DNA of 64,000 nt, from NCBI RefSeq assembly GCF_019145495.1, contig NZ_JAHSTU010000003.1:186001-250000 (forward strand), in the 5' to 3' direction. The stretch is from Pseudomonas azerbaijanoccidentalis (GTDB lineage: Bacteria > Pseudomonadota > Gammaproteobacteria > Pseudomonadales > Pseudomonadaceae). A program made the position numbers and the translations under genes. Shown here one piece after another: positions 1 through 7,805 of the stretch; the stretch's first letter is position 1, and each line of letters opens with the position of its first letter. The notes beneath the pieces are model-generated. The model was not told where the DNA came from, did not search any database, and worked only from the letters and a program-made list of their open reading frames with translations.

Positions 1-52
1 TTTGGTTGAAAAGCTGGGCGACTATCCACTGTGGGATGCCATTTGGGTTTGA
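1..52 (+). CDS. C-terminal end of an unidentified protein (partial)
   Basis: From base 2 an open frame runs to a TGA at 50-52 and gives the tail LVEKLGDYPLWDAIWV. The composition is that of a real protein end, and a REP pair starts 20 bases later, as happens after many genes in this window. The family cannot be named from 16 residues. It could also be a chance open frame. Confidence 0.45.
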   Translation, partial: LVEKLGDYPLWDAIWV

Positions 53-71
53 ACTAAAATTGTGTTGCCTT

Positions 72-148
72 CATCGCTAGCAGGCTAGCTCCCACACTGG
101 ATCCATGGTGTACATAAATCCCCTGTGGGAGCTAGCCTGCTAGCGATA
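72..148. repeat. REP inverted pair (GTGGGAGCTAGCC type)
   Basis: TCGCTAGCAGGCTAGCTCCCAC and its reverse complement face each other across a spacer of about 30 bases. This is a variant of the fluorescens-group REP seen at 1838-1926 and 4626-4720, with CTAG in place of CGAG. It lies between a gene end and the 3' end of the TetR gene. Confidence 0.85.
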
Positions 149-164
149 AATCCACCTCGGTATT

Positions 165-770
165 TCAGTCCGGCTCACACCCCTTCAACACCAGCCGAAT
201 AATCGTCTGTGCCGCCGCTTCGTAATCTTCTTCATCCAGTTTGGCCTTGCCGGTGATGGCGGTGATTTGCCAGTCGAAGTCGGCGTAGGTCTGGGTCGCG
301 GCCCAGATGCTGAACATCAGGTGGTTGGGGTCGATGGGGGCGATTTGGCCGCGGTCGATCCAGGTCTGGATGCACTCGATGTTGTGCTTGGCCTGGCCGT
401 TGAGTTGTTCGACCAGGTCGGTGCTCAGGTGCGGGGCGCCGTGCATGATTTCACTGGCGAATACCTTGGAGGCGAAAGGCAGGTCGCGGGAGATGCGGAT
501 TTTTGAACGAATGTAACCGCTCAGCACTTCGCTGGGCACGCCGTCGGGGTTGAACGGCGTCGAGGCCTGCAGGATCGGTTCGATGATGCTTTCCAGGACC
601 TCGCGGTAGAGGTTTTCCTTGGACTTGAAGTAGTAATAGACGTTGGGCTTGGGCAATCCCGCCTTGGCTGCGATATCGCTGGTTTTGGTCGCAGCGAAGC
701 CCTTGTCGGCAAATTCTTCACTGGCGGCACGCAGGATCAGTTGTTTGTTGCGCTCGCGGATGGTGCTCAT
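165..770 (-). CDS. TetR/AcrR family regulator, RutR-like
   Basis: This 201-residue protein has an N-terminal TetR helix-turn-helix at about residues 27-50, with the family signature KPNVYYYFKSKENLY. The C-terminal two thirds resemble the ligand domain of the RutR (YcdC) subgroup, whose characterised members sense pyrimidines or related metabolites. The ATG at 770 is preferred over an upstream codon at 809 because TetR proteins usually start a few residues before the ERNKQLIL helix; the ribosome site is weak for either. The gene stands alone between a REP pair and a divergent DUF808 gene, so its target cannot be inferred from context. The family is clear; the ligand is unknown. Confidence 0.85.
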   Translation of the reverse strand: MSTIRERNKQLILRAASEEFADKGFAATKTSDIAAKAGLPKPNVYYYFKSKENLYREVLESIIEPILQASTPFNPDGVPSEVLSGYIRSKIRISRDLPFASKVFASEIMHGAPHLSTDLVEQLNGQAKHNIECIQTWIDRGQIAPIDPNHLMFSIWAATQTYADFDWQITAITGKAKLDEEDYEAAAQTIIRLVLKGCEPD

Positions 771-904
771 AAACCAGGGGGTTCCTTGCCTGTTCTGGCG
801 GTTGCGCATGGTAGCACCGGCCTTCGGCGACGCTCAAGAATGCTCCATGCGCCGCTCGGCCACGCTATGCTGCATCGCATTCACTCTAGAAGGAAACCCG
901 ATTC

Positions 905-1819
905 ATGGCAGGAAGCAGTTTGCTGTTGCTGATCGACGACATTGCGGCGGTGCTGGACGATGTGGCGTTGATGACCAAAATGGCCGCCAAGAAGACCGCC
1001 GGCGTGCTCGGCGACGATCTGGCGCTCAATGCCCAGCAAGTCAGCGGCGTGCGTGCCGACCGGGAAATTCCCGTGGTTTGGGCGGTGGCCAAGGGCTCGT
1101 TCATCAACAAACTGATCCTGGTGCCCTCGGCACTGGCCATCAGCGCGTTCATCCCGTGGCTGGTCACGCCGTTGTTGATGGTCGGCGGCGCTTACCTGTG
1201 TTTCGAAGGGTTCGAGAAGCTCGCCCATAAGTTCTTGCACAGCAAGGCTGAAGATCAGGCCGAACATGCTGAACTGGTTGAAGCCGTGGCGGACCCGGCA
1301 GTGGATCTGGTGGCGTACGAGAAGGACAAGATCAAGGGCGCGATCCGCACTGACTTCATCCTTTCGGCAGAGATCATCGCGATCACCCTTGGCGTCGTGG
1401 CTGATTCGGCGCTGACCCAGCAAGTCATCGTGCTTTCAGGTATCGCCATCGTCATGACCGTCGGCGTCTACGGGCTGGTGGCCGGCATCGTCAAACTGGA
1501 TGACTTGGGTCTGTGGCTGACCCAGAAGCCTGGGCAAGTGGCCAAAAGCATCGGTAGCGGAATTCTGCGCGCAGCTCCCTACATGATGAAAAGCCTGTCG
1601 GTAATTGGTACGGCGGCGATGTTTTTGGTCGGTGGCGGCATCCTTACCCATGGCGTGCCGGTGGTGCATCACTGGATCGAAAGCGTCAGTGCAGCGGCGG
1701 GCGGTGCCGGGTTTATCGTGCCGGTATTGCTCAATGGCGTCGCGGGGATTGTGGCGGGGGCGGTGGTGTTGGTGGGTGTGATGGCCGTCAGCAAAATCTG
1801 GAAAGCCTTGAAAGGCTAA
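905..1819 (+). CDS. DUF808 family inner-membrane protein
   Basis: The 304-residue product begins [19 protein letters not shown], the conserved opening of the DUF808 (YedI-like) family. Several hydrophobic segments follow, for example around residues 75-100, 150-200 and 215-300, with an acidic soluble stretch near residues 115-140. Length agrees with the family. An AAGGA ribosome site precedes the ATG. The function of DUF808 proteins is not established, although they are predicted multipass membrane proteins. The gene is monocistronic, divergent from the TetR gene and closed by a REP pair. Confidence 0.88.
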   Translation: MAGSSLLLLIDDIAAVLDDVALMTKMAAKKTAGVLGDDLALNAQQVSGVRADREIPVVWAVAKGSFINKLILVPSALAISAFIPWLVTPLLMVGGAYLCFEGFEKLAHKFLHSKAEDQAEHAELVEAVADPAVDLVAYEKDKIKGAIRTDFILSAEIIAITLGVVADSALTQQVIVLSGIAIVMTVGVYGLVAGIVKLDDLGLWLTQKPGQVAKSIGSGILRAAPYMMKSLSVIGTAAMFLVGGGILTHGVPVVHHWIESVSAAAGGAGFIVPVLLNGVAGIVAGAVVLVGVMAVSKIWKALKG

Positions 1820-1837
1820 GAACCACCAATAACCAAT

Positions 1838-1926
1838 GTGGGAGCGAGCCTGCTCGCGATAGCGGTGTAACAGTCAACACAGGTGTTGATTGTTATGGCC
1901 TCATCGCGAGCGGGCTCGCTCCCACA
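1838..1926. repeat. REP inverted pair (GTGGGAGCGAGCC type)
   Basis: GTGGGAGCGAGCCTGCTCGC at 1838 is answered by its near reverse complement ending at about 1926. Between them is a smaller imperfect palindrome around AACACAGGTGTT. It separates the convergent DUF808 and mlaA genes and may help terminate both. Confidence 0.9.
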
Positions 1927-1945
1927 GTTTTTTGCCTAGCCGAAA

Positions 1946-2734
1946 TTACTCGGCAATCTGCAACTTGCGCGCCTCGGTGTAAACGTACCGCACCTTCTCG
2001 TACTCGAACGGCGAGTTCATCTGACCGTAGCGGAAACTGGTCTGATAGCGCTTGTCGACGCCTCGCAGAATCCAGACTTCGGGATGGTTGGAGCTGACTT
2101 CGGCAACGTTGAGGAAGTTGATTGCGTTCTCGGCGCTGTAGTCGACCAACAACCCGCCCGTGTCACGCAGGTTGGACGGCCCGAGAATCGGCAGCACGAA
2201 ATAGGCGCCGCCCGGAACGCCATAGAAACCCAGGGTCTGGCCAAAGTCTTCGCTCTGGCGCGGCAGGCCCATGGCAGTGGCCGGGTCCCACAGGCCGGCG
2301 ATGCCGATCGTGGTGTTGAGCAGCAGCCGTGCCGTGGTCTCCATCGAACGCTGCCCCTTGAACTGCAACAGGCTGTTCAGCAGGTTCGGCACGTCACCCA
2401 GGTTGTTGAAGAAGTTGCTCACGCCGGTGCGCAAAAAGCTTGGCGTGATGTAGCGATAGCCATCGACCACCGGCAGGAATACCCATTGGTCGAACCGGTA
2501 GTTGAAGTGGTAAACGCGGCGGTTCCATTCTTCCAGCGGGTCGTAGACGTTCAGTGCGCTGAGCGTCGAACGCTCGAACTCGCGCTGATCCAGCCCCGGG
2601 TTGAATTTGAGTTTGCTCAACGGTTCCTTGAAGCCGTCATCGTCGACGACAACAGGGGCGTTGGCTTTGCTGTTGTCGGCATTGGCAACGCCTGCACAGA
2701 GTAACGCAGCGATAAGCAGGAGGTATTTAGCCAC
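1946..2734 (-). CDS. mlaA: MlaA/VacJ family outer-membrane lipid-asymmetry protein
   Basis: This 262-residue protein carries the MlaA core: DPLEEWNRRVYHFNYRFD near residue 65, an FFNNLGDVPNLLNSLLQ segment, GQTLGFYGVPGGAYFVLPI, and the LRDTGG motif. MlaA works at the outer membrane with a porin and the MlaBCDEF system to remove misplaced phospholipids. The start is a GTG at 2734 that overlaps the stop region of the upstream hydrolase gene by 8 bases, so translation is probably coupled. The N-terminus is hydrophobic and has an ANA-D signal-peptidase I site. The only early Cys (residue 13) is preceded by Leu, so there is no normal lipobox. The family call is firm; lipidation is doubtful. Confidence 0.9.
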   Translation of the reverse strand: MAKYLLLIAALLCAGVANADNSKANAPVVVDDDGFKEPLSKLKFNPGLDQREFERSTLSALNVYDPLEEWNRRVYHFNYRFDQWVFLPVVDGYRYITPSFLRTGVSNFFNNLGDVPNLLNSLLQFKGQRSMETTARLLLNTTIGIAGLWDPATAMGLPRQSEDFGQTLGFYGVPGGAYFVLPILGPSNLRDTGGLLVDYSAENAINFLNVAEVSSNHPEVWILRGVDKRYQTSFRYGQMNSPFEYEKVRYVYTEARKLQIAE

Positions 2735-4025
2735 GGAAGAACTCCAGCATGGCGTCGCTGTTGACGCGGTAGTTAAGGTTGCCGCAATGGCCGCCCAGCG
2801 GGTAAACGGTCAAGCGATCGCCGAAAGTCTTGCGCAGGAACCCGAGGTCGCCCGGGCCGAGGATCACGTCGTCAGCGTTGTGCATGACGGCGATTTTCGG
2901 GCTGTCGTGCAGGTAATCCTTCAGTGCGTACAGGCTCACCTGGTCGATCAGTTGCAGCAGGCTGCCGCCGTCGGTGCGGGCGCGCCACATCGGGATCACT
3001 TGTTCAGTGATGTAGCAGTCAAAATCGCACTGCAGCGCACGCTTGAGATACGGCGTGAGGCTGGTGCCCTCGGTGATCGGGGTTTTCGGTGGAGTAATGA
3101 GGCCGCGACGGTTGATCAGGTCCGAAGTAAAGGCAATGTCGGCCGCCGAGAAGCGGAACGAGGTACCGATCAGCATGGCCATCTGTTCGTTGGTCAGGTG
3201 CTGTTTGGACTGCTGAAAGTCATAAAGCAGTGCATCGTTGAGGTCGATGTAGCCTTTCTGCTGGAAATAGCGGGTCAGTTTGTTCAGTACCAGTTCATAG
3301 AACGTGGTGGAGTTGTTGATGCCCTTGACCTCGGTTTGCACCAGTTTGTCGAGGTTGGTGATCGAGGTGTAGAGATTGACCGGCGGGTTGAGCAACAACA
3401 CTTTCTTGAAATTGAAGCTGCGGCGGGTTTCGTCCAGGTGCGCGACGAAAGCGGCATCCAGTGCGCCGAGGCTGTAACCGGTCAGGTAGTAATCGGTGAC
3501 CGGCACGTTCGGGTTCTGTGCCCGCACGGATTGCATCACCCGGTACATGTCTTCGGCATCTTCCTTGGTGATGCCCGGGGTCGCAAAACGAGAGGCGGCG
3601 CTGATGAAGTCGAAGCTGGTGGGCGACGACAACTGCACCACGTGATAGCCGGCCTTGTAGTAGAGCTTTTTCAGGTATTCGTTGAGGCTGCTGTCATAGC
3701 GAGCGCCCGTGCCGGCGATCAGGAAAATCAGCGGCGCCGCTTTGTCCTGGGTGGCGATGCGATAGGTGAGTTTCTTTACCGCCCAAAAATTGTCCGGCAG
3801 TTCGAAGGCACGCTCCGGACGCAAGGTGATGCTGCGATCCGACTGATTGATGTCGTCGTCCAGGGGCAGTTCGGGCCGCAAATCTGGTGGCGTCGTGGCA
3901 ATGGTTGCCTCGAAAGGGTTGGTCAAGGGATAGCCATAACTGGCGGCGTCGATGTCGACCGCCAGTGCGGACGCACTCAATATAAGGCCGCCAAACAGGG
4001 CGGCGAAGCGCAAGGAACGGAGCAT
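2727..4025 (-). CDS. Secreted alpha/beta-hydrolase-like protein (often labelled serine/threonine kinase)
   Basis: The 432-residue product has a signal peptide (residues 1-22, ending SALA) and an alpha/beta-hydrolase layout: FLIAGTG near residue 111 as a possible oxyanion strand, the nucleophile elbow GYSLG with Ser185, an Asp candidate in HNADDVILG, and a C-terminal GGHCG that would supply the His. I see no kinase motif. The ATG at 4025 follows AAGGGAT at good spacing. It is the first gene of a two-gene operon with mlaA, so a role in envelope lipid handling is a reasonable inference. The substrate is unknown. Confidence 0.75.
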   Translation of the reverse strand: MLRSLRFAALFGGLILSASALAVDIDAASYGYPLTNPFEATIATTPPDLRPELPLDDDINQSDRSITLRPERAFELPDNFWAVKKLTYRIATQDKAAPLIFLIAGTGARYDSSLNEYLKKLYYKAGYHVVQLSSPTSFDFISAASRFATPGITKEDAEDMYRVMQSVRAQNPNVPVTDYYLTGYSLGALDAAFVAHLDETRRSFNFKKVLLLNPPVNLYTSITNLDKLVQTEVKGINNSTTFYELVLNKLTRYFQQKGYIDLNDALLYDFQQSKQHLTNEQMAMLIGTSFRFSAADIAFTSDLINRRGLITPPKTPITEGTSLTPYLKRALQCDFDCYITEQVIPMWRARTDGGSLLQLIDQVSLYALKDYLHDSPKIAVMHNADDVILGPGDLGFLRKTFGDRLTVYPLGGHCGNLNYRVNSDAMLEFFRG

Positions 4026-4248
4026 GACTAGATCCCTTAGATAAGGTGCCGAATGAAGTTCGCAGGCTATGACCACTGGATTTGCGCCAAAGTGCCACGC
4101 ATCGGCACCAAACAGGCCTAATTCGAAGTAATAGTAGCTGGACGATACACTTTGCAGCGATTGATTGACCAGTTAACAGTTGTTATCGCTTGCGTAAGGC
4201 TGGCGGGGGATTAAGCTGGCCGCCGTTTTTCGTTTATTGGAGTGCTTC

Positions 4249-4617
4249 ATGTCCCGCCGTCTGCCTGTGATTCTACTGCTCGTTTTGCTGCCCCTGTGGC
4301 TGGCCGCCAGTTATGGCGCGCGTTATGGCTTCATGGAGGATGCGCAGTGGGTCGGCATTTGCGTGGATGAGGCGAGTCGCTGGGAATGCCAGGTTCGTGC
4401 AAACCTGGGGCTGATGATTCACTTCAAAATTCTGGGATACGGCGCACTGGCTGCTGCAGTGATCGGCTTCGTGATCCCGGGACGGGCAGGGTGGTGGCTG
4501 GCAGTGCTGGCGCTGGCGCTCGGCTTTCCGGCACTGGCGTTGTACAACACGACGCTGGCGGTGTTTGCGGTGGTGATTGCGGGGTTGCGGTTGGTCAGGG
4601 CGCCTCGTAGCGCCTGA
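4249..4617 (+). CDS. Small hypothetical membrane protein
   Basis: The 122-residue product starts at an ATG preceded by TTGGAGTG. It has an N-terminal hydrophobic segment (LPVILLLVLLPLWLAAS), a polar loop with two cysteines (ICVDEASRWEC) and two further hydrophobic segments in the second half. I do not recognise the family. The Cys pair in the loop after the first segment could form a disulfide if that loop is periplasmic. It stands alone, divergent from the hydrolase-mlaA operon and followed by a REP pair. Confidence 0.75.
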   Translation: MSRRLPVILLLVLLPLWLAASYGARYGFMEDAQWVGICVDEASRWECQVRANLGLMIHFKILGYGALAAAVIGFVIPGRAGWWLAVLALALGFPALALYNTTLAVFAVVIAGLRLVRAPRSA

Positions 4618-4625
4618 TAGTCAGC

Positions 4626-4720
4626 TTTCGCGAGCAGGCTCGCTCCCACATTGGATCTTCGTCGCACAGGAATTGCGTTCACTGCAAATCTACTGTGGGA
4701 GCGAGCCTGCTCGCGATGAG
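4626..4720. repeat. REP inverted pair (GTGGGAGCGAGCC type)
   Basis: CGCGAGCAGGCTCGCTCCCAC and its reverse complement flank a spacer of about 45 bases. It is the same family as at 1838-1926, located after the small membrane-protein gene and just upstream of the RHS gene. Confidence 0.9.
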
Positions 4721-4753
4721 GCCTGTAGCCGCGCTGAGTATCCATCTCCCTCC

Positions 4754-4769
4754 CTATCAGTTCTGATAG
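4754..4769. promoter_or_regulatory. Perfect inverted repeat upstream of the RHS gene, possible operator
   Basis: CTATCAG-TT-CTGATAG is a perfect 7+7 inverted repeat that begins 82 bases before the RHS start codon. It is unrelated to the neighbouring REP. Its size and position fit a dimeric repressor site, but no regulator gene is adjacent. Confidence 0.4.
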
Positions 4770-4835
4770 TAGACGGCCGTTCCAAATGATCCGAATCTAG
4801 TCATCTGCCCTTCGGATCTGAAACGGAACACGTCC

Positions 4836-5858
4836 ATGACCATCCAGCGAGACACGTTGCTTTGCCAGTATCGCTACGATCCACAAGACAAGATCGTGGG
4901 TTGTGACCTGCTGAATCAGGAGAGCATTCAGCGCTTTTATCGAAAAGATCGCTTGGCTACTGAAATTCAGGGTCCGGTTCAGTACTCGATCCTGGAGCAT
5001 GAGGATCAACCATTGGCGCAGCAACTGAGCCAGGAGGGCAGGGTTGATTCATTGTTGCTTGCCACGGATTTTAAACGTTCAGTTCTGCATTCCCTTATCA
5101 ATGGTGAGCATCAGCCATCGGTCTTTTGTCCTTACGGACATCGCTCTCCTGAAAGTGGTTTGAGCAGTCTCTTGGGCTTCAATGGCCAGCGGAGGGATCC
5201 GGTGACCGGGCATTATTTGCTTGGGAATGGGTATCGTGCGTTCAATCCGGTGTTGATGCGGTTTAACAGCCCGGACAGTTTGAGTCCGTTTGGGAAGGGT
5301 GGGGTGAATGCGTATGCGTACTGTATGGGAGACCCCGTTAATAAGATGGATCCGACGGGTGGGATTGCATTAATTGCGCCTGGGCTTTCGCGGCTAGTGT
5401 ATGCGCCAATTTCTACATTTCGGCAGATTGGCAAAGGACTTAGTGCAATGAAGAAGAGTGCAATGAGTAGGCCTCACAGTGCATCGACGTCTGAAGTTCC
5501 CAAGCGCACACCTCGACCCAGCCCTTTAAATGCCTTGATTGATGAAGCGGCTGATGAGGTAAAGCTGCGTCAGATTGGTAAAGAATATAAGGCGATTAAG
5601 ACGGCGGATGAGCCTCCGGCTATAGCCCGGTTCGCAAAATCCAAGAACTATTCTGAACAGGATTTGTTTGCGGAAGACGGGTTTAAAAACGATCCCGGGG
5701 TGCAGAAGCAATACTTCCATTCGCAACAGCCAGAGGCGATAGAGCGGTTACGGCAGGCAGACGTCAAGCTTCTAGTGGCAACGGGTGTTCATGTAAGAAA
5801 ATATCCTGCCCATGAGGCGGCTACAAGAGAGCTGATCTCCAGAATTCGATGGGAATAA
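4836..5858 (+). CDS. Orphan RHS-core protein with unknown C-terminal (toxin-like) domain
   Basis: The 340-residue protein has a degenerate YD-repeat-like N-terminus (CQYRYDPQDKI, residues 10-20). The RHS core signature follows at residues 112-175: LLGFNGQRRDPVTGHYLLGN, FNSPDSLSPF, NAYAYCMGDPVNKMDPTG. In RHS proteins this junction precedes a variable C-terminal effector. Here the tail is residues 176-340, Lys/Glu-rich and not a family I recognise. The protein is far shorter than full RHS shells and has no signal peptide or PAAR domain. No immunity-type gene follows: a terminator hairpin starts at the stop codon and the next gene is on the other strand. The ribosome site is weak. An effector role is inferred. 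Confidence 0.85.
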   Translation: MTIQRDTLLCQYRYDPQDKIVGCDLLNQESIQRFYRKDRLATEIQGPVQYSILEHEDQPLAQQLSQEGRVDSLLLATDFKRSVLHSLINGEHQPSVFCPYGHRSPESGLSSLLGFNGQRRDPVTGHYLLGNGYRAFNPVLMRFNSPDSLSPFGKGGVNAYAYCMGDPVNKMDPTGGIALIAPGLSRLVYAPISTFRQIGKGLSAMKKSAMSRPHSASTSEVPKRTPRPSPLNALIDEAADEVKLRQIGKEYKAIKTADEPPAIARFAKSKNYSEQDLFAEDGFKNDPGVQKQYFHSQQPEAIERLRQADVKLLVATGVHVRKYPAHEAATRELISRIRWE

Positions 5859-5892
5859 CGCAGCCCCAATAGAGCGTGGGGCCGGTTATTTT
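5855..5892 (+). terminator. Rho-independent terminator of the RHS gene
   Basis: The stem GCCCC-N10-GGGGC, extended by an outer ATAAC/GTTAT pairing, is followed by TATTTTT. It starts at the stop codon of the RHS gene and leaves no room for a downstream partner gene. Confidence 0.75.
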
Positions 5893-5911
5893 TCCTCGGT
5901 CTAAATGGCGA

Positions 5912-7465
5912 TTACTTCATGCGAACCCGCAAACACCGCCACAACGCCGCCACCATCAACACACTCACCAACGCCCAGCCCCAAGCCTGCTGGTTCTGCA
6001 GCCCTTCACGGAACAACTGCGGCGCAATACCGGCTCCGATGATGAAGGTCAGCAGCGCAATTTCCCGACGCGGTACGTTCACCGGGCGGCACAGATACAC
6101 CAGCGCCGGTACGATGAACGCCACGCTCGGGAAGCTGCGATAACGCGGATCGAACACCAGTTCCAGCATGCTCACCGCGGCGGCAAACCCGATCACGGCC
6201 ACCAGCCAGCCTGCTCGACGCTCCAGCGCATTGAAAGCCTGCGCGCGCCATCCCGTGCGAGGGCTCAATGTCAGCGCGGCGTGCATCAGCACCAACAGGT
6301 TCAGCGCCGTCAGCAATGCCACCCACAACCATTCACTGGTAAAGCGCGTGGTGACGCGGGCAAGGTCGCCCCACACGCCGAGGGAGCATGCAGCCACGGC
6401 GGCAAACAACGGCAGCACCAGCGCGGCGCGGGTGCTGCGAACGCGGCCGCCGAGCAAAAGCGTGCCGAGGAAAATCAAGCCGCCCACCACCAGCCACTGC
6501 GACCAGAACGGTACGTTCGACACGGGACCTGCCAGTACACCTTTGTCTTGGCGGTCGGCATCGAACAGTCCCCAGTAACCACCTACCGCACCTTCGCTGG
6601 CGCGCTTCCACGGTTGGTCAAACGCTTCGATCAGGTTGTAGTGCCAGCCTTGTTGCTCGGCCATGGTGACAAAACCGCGAATGAACTTGGCTTCGTTGAC
6701 GCGGCTCGGCAGGGCGGTTTCACGCTGACGACCTTCGCTCGGCCAGCCGGTTTCGCCAATCATTACGTCTTTGGGCGCGAACTTGTTGCCGAACACCTGA
6801 CGCACTTCGGCGACGTGTTGCAGCGCAGCATCGATGTTCGATGGATCGTCTTCCCAATACGGCAACAAGTGAATGGTCAGGAAGTCCACGGCCGGGGCGA
6901 TTTCCGGGTGCTTTAGCCAGAACTCCCAAACGTCGGCGTAGGTTACGGGCTGCTTGACCTGGCTTTTGACCTTGCTGATCAGCCGGGCCAGTTGTGCGCC
7001 GGTAACCTCTTTGCGCAGCAGGGTTTCGTTGCCGACGATCACGGCGGTCACCACATCGGGGTTGGCGTTGGCCGAAGCAATCAGCAGATCGACTTCTTTT
7101 TCGGTGTCCACCGGGTTGCTGTTGACCCAGGCGCCGATCATCAACTTCAGGCCGTGCTTGCGCGCCAGATCGGGCAGGGCTTCAAGACCGGTCATGGAAT
7201 AGGTGCGGATGCATTCGAAGCTTTTCGACAGCAGCGCGAGGTCCGCGTCCATGCGCTCGGGGCGCAGATTGAACGGCACGTCGAACGGCGATTGGTCTTT
7301 GTCGAACGGGGTGTAGGAGGCACATTGAAGCTTGTGCGTCGCGCTGGCCACGTCCGGCAGGGTCACCGGTTTGCCGATGCCGTACCAGAAGCCGCAAAGG
7401 GCAAAAAGCCCCAACAGGCAGGCGAATAGATAAGCAAAAAAAGGAAAGCGGGATGTCGCGGGCAT
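5912..7465 (-). CDS. GH17-type membrane protein, beta-(1-6)-glucan synthase family
   Basis: The 517-residue protein has one N-terminal membrane segment (about residues 8-29), a catalytic glycoside hydrolase family 17-like domain (about 45-310) and roughly six to eight membrane segments in the C-terminal 190 residues. The two GH17 glutamates are visible: Glu147 in IVGNETLL and Glu238 in IGETGWPS. Proteins of this architecture are annotated as beta-(1-6)-glucan synthases or glucanosyltransferases for periplasmic cyclic or branched glucans. The ATG at 7465 gives a sensible membrane anchor, while the frame open further upstream encodes nothing conserved. It is monocistronic. Confidence 0.85.
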   Translation of the reverse strand: MPATSRFPFFAYLFACLLGLFALCGFWYGIGKPVTLPDVASATHKLQCASYTPFDKDQSPFDVPFNLRPERMDADLALLSKSFECIRTYSMTGLEALPDLARKHGLKLMIGAWVNSNPVDTEKEVDLLIASANANPDVVTAVIVGNETLLRKEVTGAQLARLISKVKSQVKQPVTYADVWEFWLKHPEIAPAVDFLTIHLLPYWEDDPSNIDAALQHVAEVRQVFGNKFAPKDVMIGETGWPSEGRQRETALPSRVNEAKFIRGFVTMAEQQGWHYNLIEAFDQPWKRASEGAVGGYWGLFDADRQDKGVLAGPVSNVPFWSQWLVVGGLIFLGTLLLGGRVRSTRAALVLPLFAAVAACSLGVWGDLARVTTRFTSEWLWVALLTALNLLVLMHAALTLSPRTGWRAQAFNALERRAGWLVAVIGFAAAVSMLELVFDPRYRSFPSVAFIVPALVYLCRPVNVPRREIALLTFIIGAGIAPQLFREGLQNQQAWGWALVSVLMVAALWRCLRVRMK

Positions 7466-7805
7466 GATCAGGCCGTCTGGGAGCAAAGCGGCGCATGTTA
7501 CCTGCATTTGTCGCGTGCTTGGTGGCTCGCATAATTTTGACATGCAAAGTTCGGGCGGATTGGCCGGAGCGCCAGCGGTGCTCGAGATTAATGGCGTTGT
7601 GATGTCGTTTCTCGATGCCTTGAGGTCGCTGGCAGAGCAGGTCGTTGATGACGTCAGGTTGATTATCGGAAGCGTCAGTACCCTCGTTGATAAATCGCGC
7701 TGATGATCGAGTTTGAGGTGGGGCGTGAAGGGGGCGCTGTGCACCATAATAAAACGTTGACGCGACTCGGCACCCGTCGAGCGCAGCACTTTCGGGGAAG
7801 TAACG
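7466..7805. other. Divergent intergenic region (glucan gene / betX)
   Basis: These 340 bases hold the promoters of two divergent genes. TTTTGACAT near 7535 could serve as a -35 element, and GTGCACCATAATAAAA near 7740 is an AT-rich patch close to betX. A 54-codon open frame from 7541 to 7703 shows no recognisable feature. I see no repeat or hairpin. Confidence 0.4.

Noticed and set aside
2601..4031. A 476-codon plus-strand frame across the hydrolase gene
   Set aside because: Antisense shadow; the minus-strand frame has a signal peptide, active-site motifs and coupling to mlaA.
7541..7703. A 54-codon frame upstream of betX (MQSSGGLAGAPAV...)
   Set aside because: No ribosome site or recognised feature; it lies where the divergent promoters should be. 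It could be real but cannot be supported.
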